Below, in pieces: positions 1-6,588 of a stretch of 12,476 nucleotides of DNA. The notes under the pieces were generated by a model. The model searched no databases and had not been told where the DNA came from. It saw only the letters and a list, made by a program, of their open reading frames with translations. The position numbers and the translations under genes are program-made. The stretch lies in NCBI GenBank assembly GCA_948528155.1, contig CAOSZT010000037.1, forward strand, positions 2,609 to 15,084, in the 5' to 3' direction. This DNA is from an uncultured Clostridia bacterium (GTDB lineage Bacteria > Bacillota > Clostridia > TANB77 > CAG-508). The first letter of the stretch is position 1, and every line of letters begins with the position of its first letter.

Positions 1-146
1 ATTAAAGGAGCTGTAAGAAACGATAGTGACTGTACAGATAACTTATGCAATCGACTGAAAGGAGATTGTAAACATTAAAGGAGCTGTAAGAAACGATAGT
101 GACTGTACAGATAACTTATGCAATCGACTAAAAGGAGATTGTAAAC
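1..146 (+). promoter_or_regulatory. Duplicated structured leader element upstream of ABC cassette 1
   Basis: Each 73-bp unit can form two small hairpins: CTGTA (11-15) with TACAG (33-37), and CAATC (48-52) with GATTG (64-68); the second unit repeats this. A related single copy precedes the second ABC cassette at 5730-5800, with identical blocks at 33-54 versus 5759-5780 and 62-73 versus 5789-5800, while the bases between differ. Conservation in front of two paralogous operons suggests a role in the 5' leader RNA. I do not recognise it as a known riboswitch class. Shared ancestry of the duplicated cassettes is the simple alternative. Confidence 0.5.
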
Positions 147-156
147 ATTAAAGGAG
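1..156 (+). repeat. Tandem 73-bp direct repeat (two full copies plus a 10-bp third start)
   Basis: Copy one is 1-73 and copy two 74-146; they differ at one base (G57 versus A130). The first ten bases of the unit, ATTAAAGGAG, recur at 147-156, where they form the ribosome binding site of the following gene. Each unit contains two Shine-Dalgarno-like AAAGGAG strings and two short inverted repeats. The window starts exactly at a unit boundary, so more copies may lie upstream. A collapsed or expanded assembly of this repeat is possible. Confidence 0.95.
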
Positions 157-164
157 GGATTATT

Positions 165-932
165 TTGAAAAAAGTATTAAAAGTAAAACAAATACAAAAA
201 TACTATGGAAACAAAGATAATATAACAAAGGCAATAGACGGAATTAATTTTGATGTAGAAGAAGGAGAATTTATAGGAATCATGGGAGCAAGTGGAAGTG
301 GAAAAACAACACTTTTAAATTGCATATCTACAATAGACACAGTAAGTTCAGGGCATATTTATTTAGAAAATCAAGACATAACAGAGATAAAAGAAGAAAA
401 TATTGCGAAATTTAGAAGGGAAAACTTAGGATTTATATTTCAAGATTTTAACTTATTAGATACTTTAACAATAGAAGAAAATATAGCCTTAATCTTAACA
501 ATTAACAAAATACCAGAAAAAGAAATAGACAAAAAAACATTAGAAATAGCAAGAAAATTAGGAATAGAAGAAATTTTAAACAAGTATCCATATCAAGTAT
601 CAGGAGGACAAAAACAAAGATGTGCTTCAGCTAGAGCCATTGTAAATAATCCTAAAATAATACTTGCAGATGAACCAACAGGAAGTTTAGATAGTAAGGC
701 AGCAAGACAATTACTAGAAATAATGGAAGATATGAATAATAAAATGAAAGCAACTATTTTAATGGTAACACATGATCCATTATCTGCAAGCTATGCAAAA
801 AAGATTCTATTTTTAAAAGATGGTAAAATCTTTAACAAAATAGAAAAAGGAGAAAAACAAAGAAAAGATTTTTACAATGAAATATTAGATGTGTTAGCAC
901 TTCTTGGAGGTGATGCAAGAGATGTTGGGTAA
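165..932 (+). CDS. bceA: BceA-type ABC transporter ATP-binding protein (cassette 1)
   Basis: Cytoplasmic ATPase of a MacB/BceA-type ABC transporter that powers resistance to cell-wall-active peptides. The 255-residue protein has every expected motif: Walker A GASGSGKT (41-48), Q-loop Q93 in IFQDFN, signature VSGGQ (145-149), Walker B IILADE with catalytic E170, and H-loop H203. The start is TTG at 165, six bases after AAGGAGGG (151-158). It overlaps the downstream permease by 11 bases, and its LLGGD codons double as the permease ribosome binding site. An ungapped hand alignment to the second ATPase of the window (5821-6588) gives about 176 of 255 identical residues, so the two are paralogues of equal length. 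The substrate is unknown; assignment to the BceA family is firm, orthology to a named bacitracin pump is not. Confidence 0.95.
   Translation: MKKVLKVKQIQKYYGNKDNITKAIDGINFDVEEGEFIGIMGASGSGKTTLLNCISTIDTVSSGHIYLENQDITEIKEENIAKFRRENLGFIFQDFNLLDTLTIEENIALILTINKIPEKEIDKKTLEIARKLGIEEILNKYPYQVSGGQKQRCASARAIVNNPKIILADEPTGSLDSKAARQLLEIMEDMNNKMKATILMVTHDPLSASYAKKILFLKDGKIFNKIEKGEKQRKDFYNEILDVLALLGGDARDVG
906..914 (+). promoter_or_regulatory. Ribosome binding site that fixes the start of bceB (cassette 1)
   Basis: GGAGGTGAT is a long match to the anti-Shine-Dalgarno sequence and lies seven bases before ATG 922. It sits inside the last codons of the ATPase gene. The second cassette has the same nine bases with the same seven-base spacer before its permease ATG (6578), which argues against the in-frame TTG at 904 and ATG at 913. 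Confidence 0.85.
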
Positions 933-3009
933 ATTATCTTTTAGAAATGCAAAAAGACAGGCAAAAGATTATTGTATATATTTTATAACAGTCATTATAT
1001 CTGTTGCTTTAATGTTTAGCTTTAATTCAATTGCTACATCAAATGATATAAGTGAATTATCATCCTATATGGCATCCTTTTCAAAAGCAATATCAGGAAT
1101 TAGCATACTTATTGTTTTAGTTATGGCATGGCTAATAAATTATTGTATGAGATTTATGCTGGAAAAAAGAAGCAAAGAATTTGGAACATATCAAATATTA
1201 GGAATAGAAAAGAAGTCAATCAGTAATATTTTTACACTAGAAAATATTATGATAGGTGGAATAGCATTTATAATAGGAATAGCCTTAGGAACATTTATAT
1301 ATCAAATACTCACTTCTATTATTATGAATTTATTTAACCAACCATATCAAATAGAAATATCTTTTAACATAAAAGCAGTAGGAATGACAGCTATTTATTT
1401 TTTTGGAATATTTGCTTTAGTATTATTAAATTGTAGAAGAAAAATAAAGAAAACAAAAGTATATGATTTATTATATGCAGACAAGAAAAATGAAAATAAT
1501 ATCATAAAAAATGCAAAAGGAAATATTATACTTTTTGTTGTATCAATTGTACTTTTAGTAGGAGCAGTATTAATAAACAATAATGAATTTTCAAATTCAA
1601 GTAATATGGAAGGTAGAAATATATTTATTGCAATTATAATGTTAATACTAGGAATCTATCTATTTTATATTAGTATATCAAGTTTTATTGTAAAAAGATA
1701 TTTAAACAATAAATCAAGAAAATATAAAAAAGATAATATGTTTTTATATAGAAATTTAACCTCAAAAATTAACACAATGAGTTTAAGTTTAGGAACAATT
1801 GCGTTAATGTTTACTATTATATTAATTGGTGGAAATGTAGCACTACTTATGAACAATATGATAAATAATGAAATTGAAATGGGTTATCCTTATGAAATAA
1901 TGATTAGTACAGCAGATGGAGATTTTTCAAAATATAAAGAGTATATTGAAAAAAATACAAAAGTAAAAGATATGTATGAGTATAGGTTATATAATATAAA
2001 AGGGATAGGATTATCAACAGCATTTGAAAAAACACCATTTAAAGGAGCAATTGATAAAGAAATTGATAGTGTATTAAGTTTAACAACTTATAATAAACTA
2101 AGAGAAATATTAGGATACGAAAAAGTAGATTTACAAGATGACGAAATTATAATTAATTGTTTAAAAACAGCCAAAGGAGGACTTGAAAAATATACTAAAG
2201 AAAACGATAAAACTAAAATAGTAGGAAAAGATGTAAAAATAAAAGAAATTAGAAGCGAAAATATTGCACAAGTTGGATTTAATGGTTCGTATTATGCAAT
2301 TATAGTACCAGACAGTTTAATACCATTAATAGAAAAAGAGGACCAAAGATTAAGAGATAAAAATGATAATAACAGTACAATTGTAACAGAACAAGAAGAT
2401 GGAACAGATAAAATCTATTATTTGGACTTTGCTTATAATTTTGTTGCTACAACAGAAAATATGACAGATGAGAAGTTTTATAAAGAATTAAGTAATTATA
2501 TTATAAAGCAAGAGAGAGAAATAGCAGGAGAAGTTAATGGAGAAGAACAAAATTATAATATAGAAATATCACTTTCAAATGTACAAACAAAAGGTGAAAG
2601 AATGAGCCAAACAAAATCATTTTATACAATTATGTCATTTCTAGCGTTTTATGTAGCACTTATTTTTGTAATGGCAACAGCTACTCTTTTAGCAATACAA
2701 CAATTAAGTGATTCAGAAAAATATAAATATAGATATGAATTATTGAGGAAATTGGGAGTGGATGAATTACATATAAATAGAACAATATTCAAACAATTAC
2801 TTTTCTATTTTGCAATTCCAATGGTATTACCAGTAATAATTAGTATTCCTGTTATTTTAGGTGTTGGTCAAATATTTACAGTAGCAGTAACAAGGGAAGA
2901 AATTTTAAAAAATATTGGAATTATACTTGGAATGTTTATATTAGTATATGGAATTTACTTTATTGCAACAGATGTACAATTTGATAGAAATATAAATGGA
3001 AATGTGTGA
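922..3009 (+). CDS. bceB: BceB-type ABC transporter permease (cassette 1)
   Basis: Membrane partner of the preceding ATPase, 695 residues from ATG 922. Hydrophobic segments suggest ten transmembrane helices: about 17-38, 57-78, 110-130, 152-171, 201-219, 233-257, 285-308, then 566-592, 623-648 and 664-685. Between helices seven and eight is a hydrophilic domain of roughly 255 residues, the hallmark of BceB permeases; in this family it faces outward and contributes to peptide recognition and to signalling with the BceS kinase. FtsX-like regions flank it. An in-frame TTG at 904 would add six residues, but the ribosome binding site spacing and the second cassette support 922. The outer domain shows little obvious likeness to that of the second permease, so the two pumps probably recognise different compounds (inference). 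Confidence 0.93.
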   Translation: MLGKLSFRNAKRQAKDYCIYFITVIISVALMFSFNSIATSNDISELSSYMASFSKAISGISILIVLVMAWLINYCMRFMLEKRSKEFGTYQILGIEKKSISNIFTLENIMIGGIAFIIGIALGTFIYQILTSIIMNLFNQPYQIEISFNIKAVGMTAIYFFGIFALVLLNCRRKIKKTKVYDLLYADKKNENNIIKNAKGNIILFVVSIVLLVGAVLINNNEFSNSSNMEGRNIFIAIIMLILGIYLFYISISSFIVKRYLNNKSRKYKKDNMFLYRNLTSKINTMSLSLGTIALMFTIILIGGNVALLMNNMINNEIEMGYPYEIMISTADGDFSKYKEYIEKNTKVKDMYEYRLYNIKGIGLSTAFEKTPFKGAIDKEIDSVLSLTTYNKLREILGYEKVDLQDDEIIINCLKTAKGGLEKYTKENDKTKIVGKDVKIKEIRSENIAQVGFNGSYYAIIVPDSLIPLIEKEDQRLRDKNDNNSTIVTEQEDGTDKIYYLDFAYNFVATTENMTDEKFYKELSNYIIKQEREIAGEVNGEEQNYNIEISLSNVQTKGERMSQTKSFYTIMSFLAFYVALIFVMATATLLAIQQLSDSEKYKYRYELLRKLGVDELHINRTIFKQLLFYFAIPMVLPVIISIPVILGVGQIFTVAVTREEILKNIGIILGMFILVYGIYFIATDVQFDRNINGNV

Positions 3010-3014
3010 GAAAA

Positions 3015-3107
3015 ATGAAGAAATATCAATCTCCTAAAATAAATGTAGTAGAATTAATAAGAAATAATTTATTAATGTACACAAACAAAAAAGAAGGGAT
3101 TATATGA
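3015..3107 (+). CDS. Putative 30-residue microprotein coupled to the VTT gene
   Basis: An ATG at 3015, six bases after the permease stop, opens a 30-residue frame starting MKKYQSPKINVVEL and ending KKEGII. Its TGA overlaps the ATG of the next gene as ATGA (3104-3107), a usual sign of translational coupling. The lysine/tyrosine/proline start followed by a hydrophobic VVEL stretch resembles, from memory, short uncharacterised peptides common in Clostridia. There is no signal peptide or membrane segment. Its own ribosome binding site is weak, so it may be read by re-initiation after the permease. A chance ORF in a short AT-rich gap is the alternative. Confidence 0.4.
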   Translation: MKKYQSPKINVVELIRNNLLMYTNKKEGII

Positions 3108-3823
3108 GCAGGAAAAAGAAAATTAAAATATTTAAAATAGTATTAATGGCAGTAGTTTTAACATTATTTATAGGAATAACAGTATATCTATTTCCAGTAA
3201 TGAAAAATTTATCTACAGTAGAAGGACAAGTAGCTTTTAAAGAAAAAGTTGATAATTCTGGTATGATGGGAATGTTATCACTATTTGGACTTCAGATAGC
3301 ACAAATATTTTTAATTATAGTACCAGGAGAACCAATAGAAATTTTGGCAGGAATGTGTTATGGAGGACTATGGGGAACAGTATTTATTATGGTATCAGCT
3401 GCTATTATATCAATAACAATATATTTGTTAGTTAGAAAATTTGGAAGAAAATTCGTATACGATTTTTGTGATGAAAAGAAAGTTTCCAAAATAGAGAATA
3501 GCAAATTATTTCAGAATCCAAAAAAGATTGAGCTAATAATGCTTGTATTATTCTTAATACCAGGTACACCAAAAGATTTGTTAGTATATATAGCAGGATT
3601 ATTACCAATAAAGCCAATAAAGTTCATTTTAATTTCGACATTTGCCAGATTTCCATCTGTTATTACTTCCACATTAGCAGGAGATAGGCTTGCTATTGGA
3701 GATTGGAAAATGAGCATTATGTTATATGTAGCAATACTAATATTGGTAGCAATAGTTGTATTAATTATAAACAAATTTGACAAAGATAAAATTACAAAAG
3801 ATGCAATAAATAGTATTAAATAA
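3104..3823 (+). CDS. TVP38/TMEM64 (VTT domain) family membrane protein
   Basis: A 239-residue polytopic membrane protein of the VTT/SNARE-associated superfamily, related to DedA. After a basic N-terminus there is a helix at about 11-31. The VTT signature includes PGEPIEILAG followed by a glycine-rich YGGLWG stretch in the first half, and LFLIPGTPKDLLVYIAG with a downstream ARFPS motif in the second; the last helix is near residues 205-222. Some DedA relatives recycle undecaprenyl phosphate across the membrane, which would suit a gene among cell-wall antibiotic defence genes, but TVP38-branch substrates are poorly defined. The start is preceded by GAAGGG (3093-3098). It is probably cotranscribed with the permease upstream, since the gap is only 94 bases and shows no terminator. 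Confidence 0.88.
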   Translation: MSRKKKIKIFKIVLMAVVLTLFIGITVYLFPVMKNLSTVEGQVAFKEKVDNSGMMGMLSLFGLQIAQIFLIIVPGEPIEILAGMCYGGLWGTVFIMVSAAIISITIYLLVRKFGRKFVYDFCDEKKVSKIENSKLFQNPKKIELIMLVLFLIPGTPKDLLVYIAGLLPIKPIKFILISTFARFPSVITSTLAGDRLAIGDWKMSIMLYVAILILVAIVVLIINKFDKDKITKDAINSIK

Positions 3824-3849
3824 ACTTCTAAATACTATATACAGTAACC

Positions 3850-3863
3850 TTACAGAAATGTAA
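3850..3863. promoter_or_regulatory. BceR-type operator (exact TnACA-N4-TGTAA)
   Basis: TTACAGAAATGTAA matches the inverted-repeat consensus I recall for BceR-like regulators, TnACA-N4-TGTAA, at every fixed position. It lies inside a longer 10-bp palindrome (3845-3854 with 3859-3868, loop GAAA). Its centre is about 42 bases upstream of the inferred start of the regulator transcript, a normal activator position. It predicts autoregulation of the kinase/regulator operon. The palindrome could also act as a weak terminator for the VTT gene, but it is followed only by TTTTC. Confidence 0.75.
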
Positions 3864-3883
3864 GGTTATTTTCATAAAAAGTA

Positions 3884-3892
3884 TGCTATAAT
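3884..3892 (+). promoter_or_regulatory. Extended -10 promoter of the bceRS operon
   Basis: TGCTATAAT is a perfect extended -10 box (TG at 3884-3885, TATAAT at 3887-3892). The base stretch one spacer upstream (around 3863-3869) does not resemble TTGACA, as expected for a promoter that relies on an activator at the adjacent operator. Transcription would begin near 3899, so the 5' leader would be only about 14 bases and the GGAGG ribosome binding site (3899-3903) would sit at its very end. Confidence 0.7.
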
Positions 3893-3912
3893 GATTTTGG
3901 AGGTATCATAAA

Positions 3913-4593
3913 ATGCAGAAAATATTAATCGTTGAAGACGATGAAAAATTAAGAAATGAATTAGAAATATTTTTAAGTCATCAAGGCTATCAAGTAGAAT
4001 GTTTAAAAAAATTTGACAATACTATAGCTGATATTTTAGAAATAAATCCAAACCTTATCTTATTAGATATAAATTTGCCAGTAGAAGATGGAGAATATAT
4101 TTGCAAAGAAATTAGGAAGCAATCTAATATGGGAATTATTATTGTAACAAGTAGAAATAATGAATTAGATGAATTAGTTTCAATAAATTATGGGGCAGAT
4201 CATTACATTACAAAACCATTTAATATACATATACTACTTGCGAAGATAAATTCGTTGTTAAGAAGGACCAATAATAGTAACGAATCAAAAGACAAGATTG
4301 ATGCAAAAGATTTTATTTTAAACATATCAAATAGTACAATAATAAAAGGTGATAGAATTATTGATTTAACTAAAAATGAATACAAGATTTTAAAATATCT
4401 AATTGAAAACAGAAATAAAATTGTTTCGAGAGAAGATATCATGGACTGTTTATGGGAAAATGAGAGTTTTATTGATGATAATACTTTAAGTGTTAATATT
4501 ACTAGATTAAGAAGTAAATTAGAAGAATTAGAACTAAAAGATATTGTTGAAACCAAAAGAGGACAAGGCTATATATTAAGGGGAGAGAACTGA
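3913..4593 (+). CDS. bceR: OmpR/BceR-family response regulator
   Basis: DNA-binding response regulator of the two-component pair. The receiver domain (about 1-118) shows the acidic pocket E8, D9 and D10, the phospho-acceptor D52 in LLDINLP, T79 and K101 in ITKPF. The C-terminal winged-helix domain (about 130-225) has the LTKNEYKILKYL start, a recognition helix near 187-203, and the hairpin ending RGQGYIL. At 226 residues it is a normal OmpR-type length. GGAGG (3899-3903) precedes the ATG by nine bases. It lies one base before the kinase gene and between two BceAB cassettes, with a BceR-type operator upstream of itself and another upstream of cassette 2, so those are the likely targets. Confidence 0.94.
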   Translation: MQKILIVEDDEKLRNELEIFLSHQGYQVECLKKFDNTIADILEINPNLILLDINLPVEDGEYICKEIRKQSNMGIIIVTSRNNELDELVSINYGADHYITKPFNIHILLAKINSLLRRTNNSNESKDKIDAKDFILNISNSTIIKGDRIIDLTKNEYKILKYLIENRNKIVSREDIMDCLWENESFIDDNTLSVNITRLRSKLEELELKDIVETKRGQGYILRGEN

Positions 4594-4594
4594 T

Positions 4595-5614
4595 ATGAAT
4601 TTTAAAAGTTTTATAAAAGATAAAATACTTTTAGGCTTCTTGCTATTATTTGGAATCGCCACTATAGAAATATTTTTAATTCCTTATCTATTTGGAAATT
4701 TTATAAAAATATATATTCCAGTTACTATAATATTTTTATATATAATAGGACTTTCCATAGAATATTTTATAAAACGAAGATTTTATAAAGGTTTAGAAGA
4801 TACTTTAAATAACTTAGATGACAAATATTTAATTAGTGAGATTATAAAAGTACCAAGTTTTATGGAGGGTAAAATATTAAAAGACTTATTAGAACAAATT
4901 AATAAATCAATGGTTGAAAATGTAAACAGATATAAATATAAACAAGAAGATTATAAAGAATACATAGAATTATGGATTCATGAGATAAAAATACCAATAG
5001 CAGCGAGTAAAATGATAGTGGAAAATAACAAAAATGGAGTTACAAAAAGTATAGATGAAGAATTAGACAAAGTAGAAAACTACATAGAACAGGCTTTATA
5101 TTATGCAAGGAGCAATACAGTAGAGAAAGATTACTATGTAAAAAAAGTTAATTTAAAAGACATTGTAAATGAGAGTATAAAGAAGAATAAAAATGTTTTA
5201 ATACATGAAAAAATATCTGTCAATGTTCACGATTTGGAATTAGAAGTAAATACAGATAATAAGTGGGTAGTATTCATATTAAATCAAATTATTCAAAATA
5301 GTATAAAGTATAAAAAACAAGATAAAAATTTAGAGATTGAAATATATGCAAAACAAGGAAAAGAAAATGTGATACTTTATATTAAAGATAATGGAATAGG
5401 AATAAAAAAAGGAGAAATAACAAGAGCTTTTGAAAAAGGTTTTACAGGAACAAATGGAAGGTTAATAGGTAAAAAATCTACAGGAATCGGATTGTATCTA
5501 TGTAAAAACCTATGCAATAAATTAGGAATAGCAATAGAGCTAAATTCAGTTGAAAATGAAGGAACAGAAATACGATTAGTATTTCCTAAAAGTAGTTATA
5601 TAGATATAAAATAA
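4595..5614 (+). CDS. bceS: BceS-type intramembrane-sensing histidine kinase
   Basis: A 339-residue membrane kinase with two helices (about 11-32 and 38-59) joined by a loop of only about five residues, so it has no outer sensor domain. Such kinases detect antimicrobial peptides through a partner BceAB transporter. The phospho-acceptor is H129 in LWIHEIKIPI. The ATPase domain shows the N-box NQIIQNSIKY (230-239), G1 box DNGIGI (265-270) and G2 box STGIGLYL (295-302). It starts one base after the regulator stop, with AAGGGGAGAG (4578-4587) as ribosome binding site. A terminator follows directly, so regulator and kinase form a two-gene unit. Which cassette it couples to cannot be read from the sequence. 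Confidence 0.94.
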   Translation: MNFKSFIKDKILLGFLLLFGIATIEIFLIPYLFGNFIKIYIPVTIIFLYIIGLSIEYFIKRRFYKGLEDTLNNLDDKYLISEIIKVPSFMEGKILKDLLEQINKSMVENVNRYKYKQEDYKEYIELWIHEIKIPIAASKMIVENNKNGVTKSIDEELDKVENYIEQALYYARSNTVEKDYYVKKVNLKDIVNESIKKNKNVLIHEKISVNVHDLELEVNTDNKWVVFILNQIIQNSIKYKKQDKNLEIEIYAKQGKENVILYIKDNGIGIKKGEITRAFEKGFTGTNGRLIGKKSTGIGLYLCKNLCNKLGIAIELNSVENEGTEIRLVFPKSSYIDIK

Positions 5615-5619
5615 AATTG

Positions 5620-5652
5620 CTATCTGGGTTATATTTACAGGATAGTTTTTTT
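5620..5652 (+). terminator. Rho-independent terminator after bceRS
   Basis: CTATC (5620-5624) pairs with GATAG (5641-5645), with a further TG/CA pairing across one bulged G, and seven T follow (5646-5652). It begins five bases after the kinase stop. The stem is short but the T tract is good. Confidence 0.65.
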
Positions 5653-5666
5653 ATAAGAAAGAAACC

Positions 5667-5696
5667 TTACGAAAATGTAAGAATCGTGTAATGTAA
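5667..5696. promoter_or_regulatory. BceR-type operator upstream of ABC cassette 2 (near match plus extra half-sites)
   Basis: TTACGAAAATGTAA (5667-5680) fits TnACA-N4-TGTAA with one mismatch, and the flanking AACCTTAC matches the flank of the operator at 3850. Two more TGTAA half-sites follow at 5687-5691 and 5692-5696. This suggests that the regulator encoded just upstream also controls cassette 2. An imperfect site with added half-sites is plausible for a strongly inducible target, but its affinity cannot be judged from sequence. Confidence 0.65.
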
Positions 5697-5714
5697 ATCG
5701 ATAGGAACAAAGGC

Positions 5715-5731
5715 TAAAATGGAGTTATAAT
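5715..5731 (+). promoter_or_regulatory. Candidate -10 boxes for cassette 2
   Basis: Two candidates are visible: TAAAAT (5715-5720) and a perfect TATAAT (5726-5731). Neither has a good -35. The distances from the operator exceed that seen at the bceR promoter by 11 and 22 bases, about one and two helical turns. Starting from the second box, the transcript would begin near 5738, right at the first stem of the leader element. The choice between them is open. Confidence 0.45.
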
Positions 5732-5800
5732 TAAGTTAGCTGTTCGAGAGAAGCGAGTTACAGATAACTTATGCAATCGAACGACAGTGAGATTGTAAAC
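5730..5800 (+). promoter_or_regulatory. Structured leader element, single copy, upstream of cassette 2
   Basis: This element is related to the 73-bp repeat at the start of the window. It keeps the identical blocks at 5759-5780 and 5789-5800. The pairing possibilities also persist: CTGT (5740-5743) with ACAG (5760-5763), a possible inner TCG/CGA pair, and CAATC (5774-5778) with GATTG (5791-5795), while loop sequences differ. It ends about 20 bases before the ATPase start, just ahead of AAAGGAG (5805-5811). Role unknown; an RNA leader is inferred from position and conservation. Confidence 0.5.
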
Positions 5801-5820
5801 ATGGAAAGGAGTTTTTTATT

Positions 5821-6588
5821 ATGGAAAAAGTATTAGAAGTAAAAAACATAGAGAAATACTATGGAAACAAATCAAATCTAACCAAAGCAATAGACAACAT
5901 TAGTTTTACAGTAGAAAAGGGAGAATTTGTTGGAATTATGGGTGCGAGTGGATCAGGAAAAAGTACACTCTTAAATGTAATCTCAACAATAGACAGAGTA
6001 ACAGCAGGACATATTATAGTTAATGGTGAGGATATTACAAAACTAAAAGGAAACAAATTAAATAAGTTTAGGAGAGAAGAATTAGGTTTTATTTTTCAAG
6101 ACTTTAATTTATTAGATACTCTTACAGCTTATGAAAATATAGCTTTAGCACTAACAATTCAAAAAGTAAATGCAAGAGAAATTGATAAAAGGGTAAATGC
6201 AATTGCAGAAAAGTTAGGAATTAAAGAGATTCTTAAAAAATATCCTTATCAAGTATCTGGAGGACAAAAACAAAGGATTGCATCAGCAAGAGCAATTATA
6301 ACAAACCCTAAATTAGTATTAGCAGATGAGCCAACAGGGGCATTAGATTCAAAATCAGCTAGACAATTACTAGAAAACTTTGAATTTTTAAATCAAAAAA
6401 TGAGTGCTACTATTTTAATGGTTACACATGATGCCTTTACAGCTTCTTATGCAAATAGAATTTTATTTATTAAAGATGGAAAAATCTTTAATGAAATAAT
6501 CAAAGGTAATGACACAAGAAAACAATTCTTTGAAAAGATAATTGAGGTGCAAACACTTCTTGGAGGTGATCTGAACGATGTTATTTAA
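5821..6588 (+). CDS. bceA: BceA-type ABC transporter ATP-binding protein (cassette 2)
   Basis: Second peptide-resistance ATPase, 255 residues, aligning to the first (165-932) without gaps. Motifs are intact: Walker A GASGSGKS (41-48), Q93, signature VSGGQ (145-149), Walker B LVLADE with E170, and H203. The ATG follows AAAGGAG (5805-5811) by nine bases. The gene overlaps the next permease by 11 bases and carries the same LLGGD codons serving as ribosome binding site. Upstream lie a BceR-type operator and the leader element, so it is a likely induced target of the adjacent kinase/regulator pair. It differs from the first copy mostly at residues 61-80 and in the C-terminal third. Confidence 0.95.
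   Translation: MEKVLEVKNIEKYYGNKSNLTKAIDNISFTVEKGEFVGIMGASGSGKSTLLNVISTIDRVTAGHIIVNGEDITKLKGNKLNKFRREELGFIFQDFNLLDTLTAYENIALALTIQKVNAREIDKRVNAIAEKLGIKEILKKYPYQVSGGQKQRIASARAIITNPKLVLADEPTGALDSKSARQLLENFEFLNQKMSATILMVTHDAFTASYANRILFIKDGKIFNEIIKGNDTRKQFFEKIIEVQTLLGGDLNDVI
6562..6570 (+). promoter_or_regulatory. Ribosome binding site of bceB (cassette 2) inside bceA
   Basis: GGAGGTGAT lies seven bases before ATG 6578 and within the final codons of the ATPase. It mirrors 906-914 exactly in sequence and spacing, implying coupled translation of ATPase and permease. Confidence 0.85.

Noticed and set aside
45..71. Short upstream ORF (ATG CAA TCG ACT ... TAA) in each leader repeat as a leader peptide
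   Set aside because: There is no ribosome binding site before it, and the frame is not kept in the third leader copy at 5771, where the bases after TCG differ and the stop is lost.
1..146. CRISPR array
   Set aside because: The units are 73-bp direct tandem copies with no unique spacers and no cas genes nearby.
904..921. Upstream TTG (904) or ATG (913) as the start of the first permease
   Set aside because: GGAGGTGAT lies over or immediately next to these codons; ATG 922 has the ideal seven-base spacer and matches the second cassette exactly.
3845..3872. Palindrome as a Rho-independent terminator of the VTT gene
   Set aside because: Only four T follow the stem, and its core matches the BceR operator consensus exactly just upstream of a promoter; termination may be a minor role at most.
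1395..4556. Several antisense open frames opposite the permease, VTT and regulator genes
   Set aside because: They lie opposite well-supported genes, show no domain motifs, and are expected by chance in AT-rich coding DNA.
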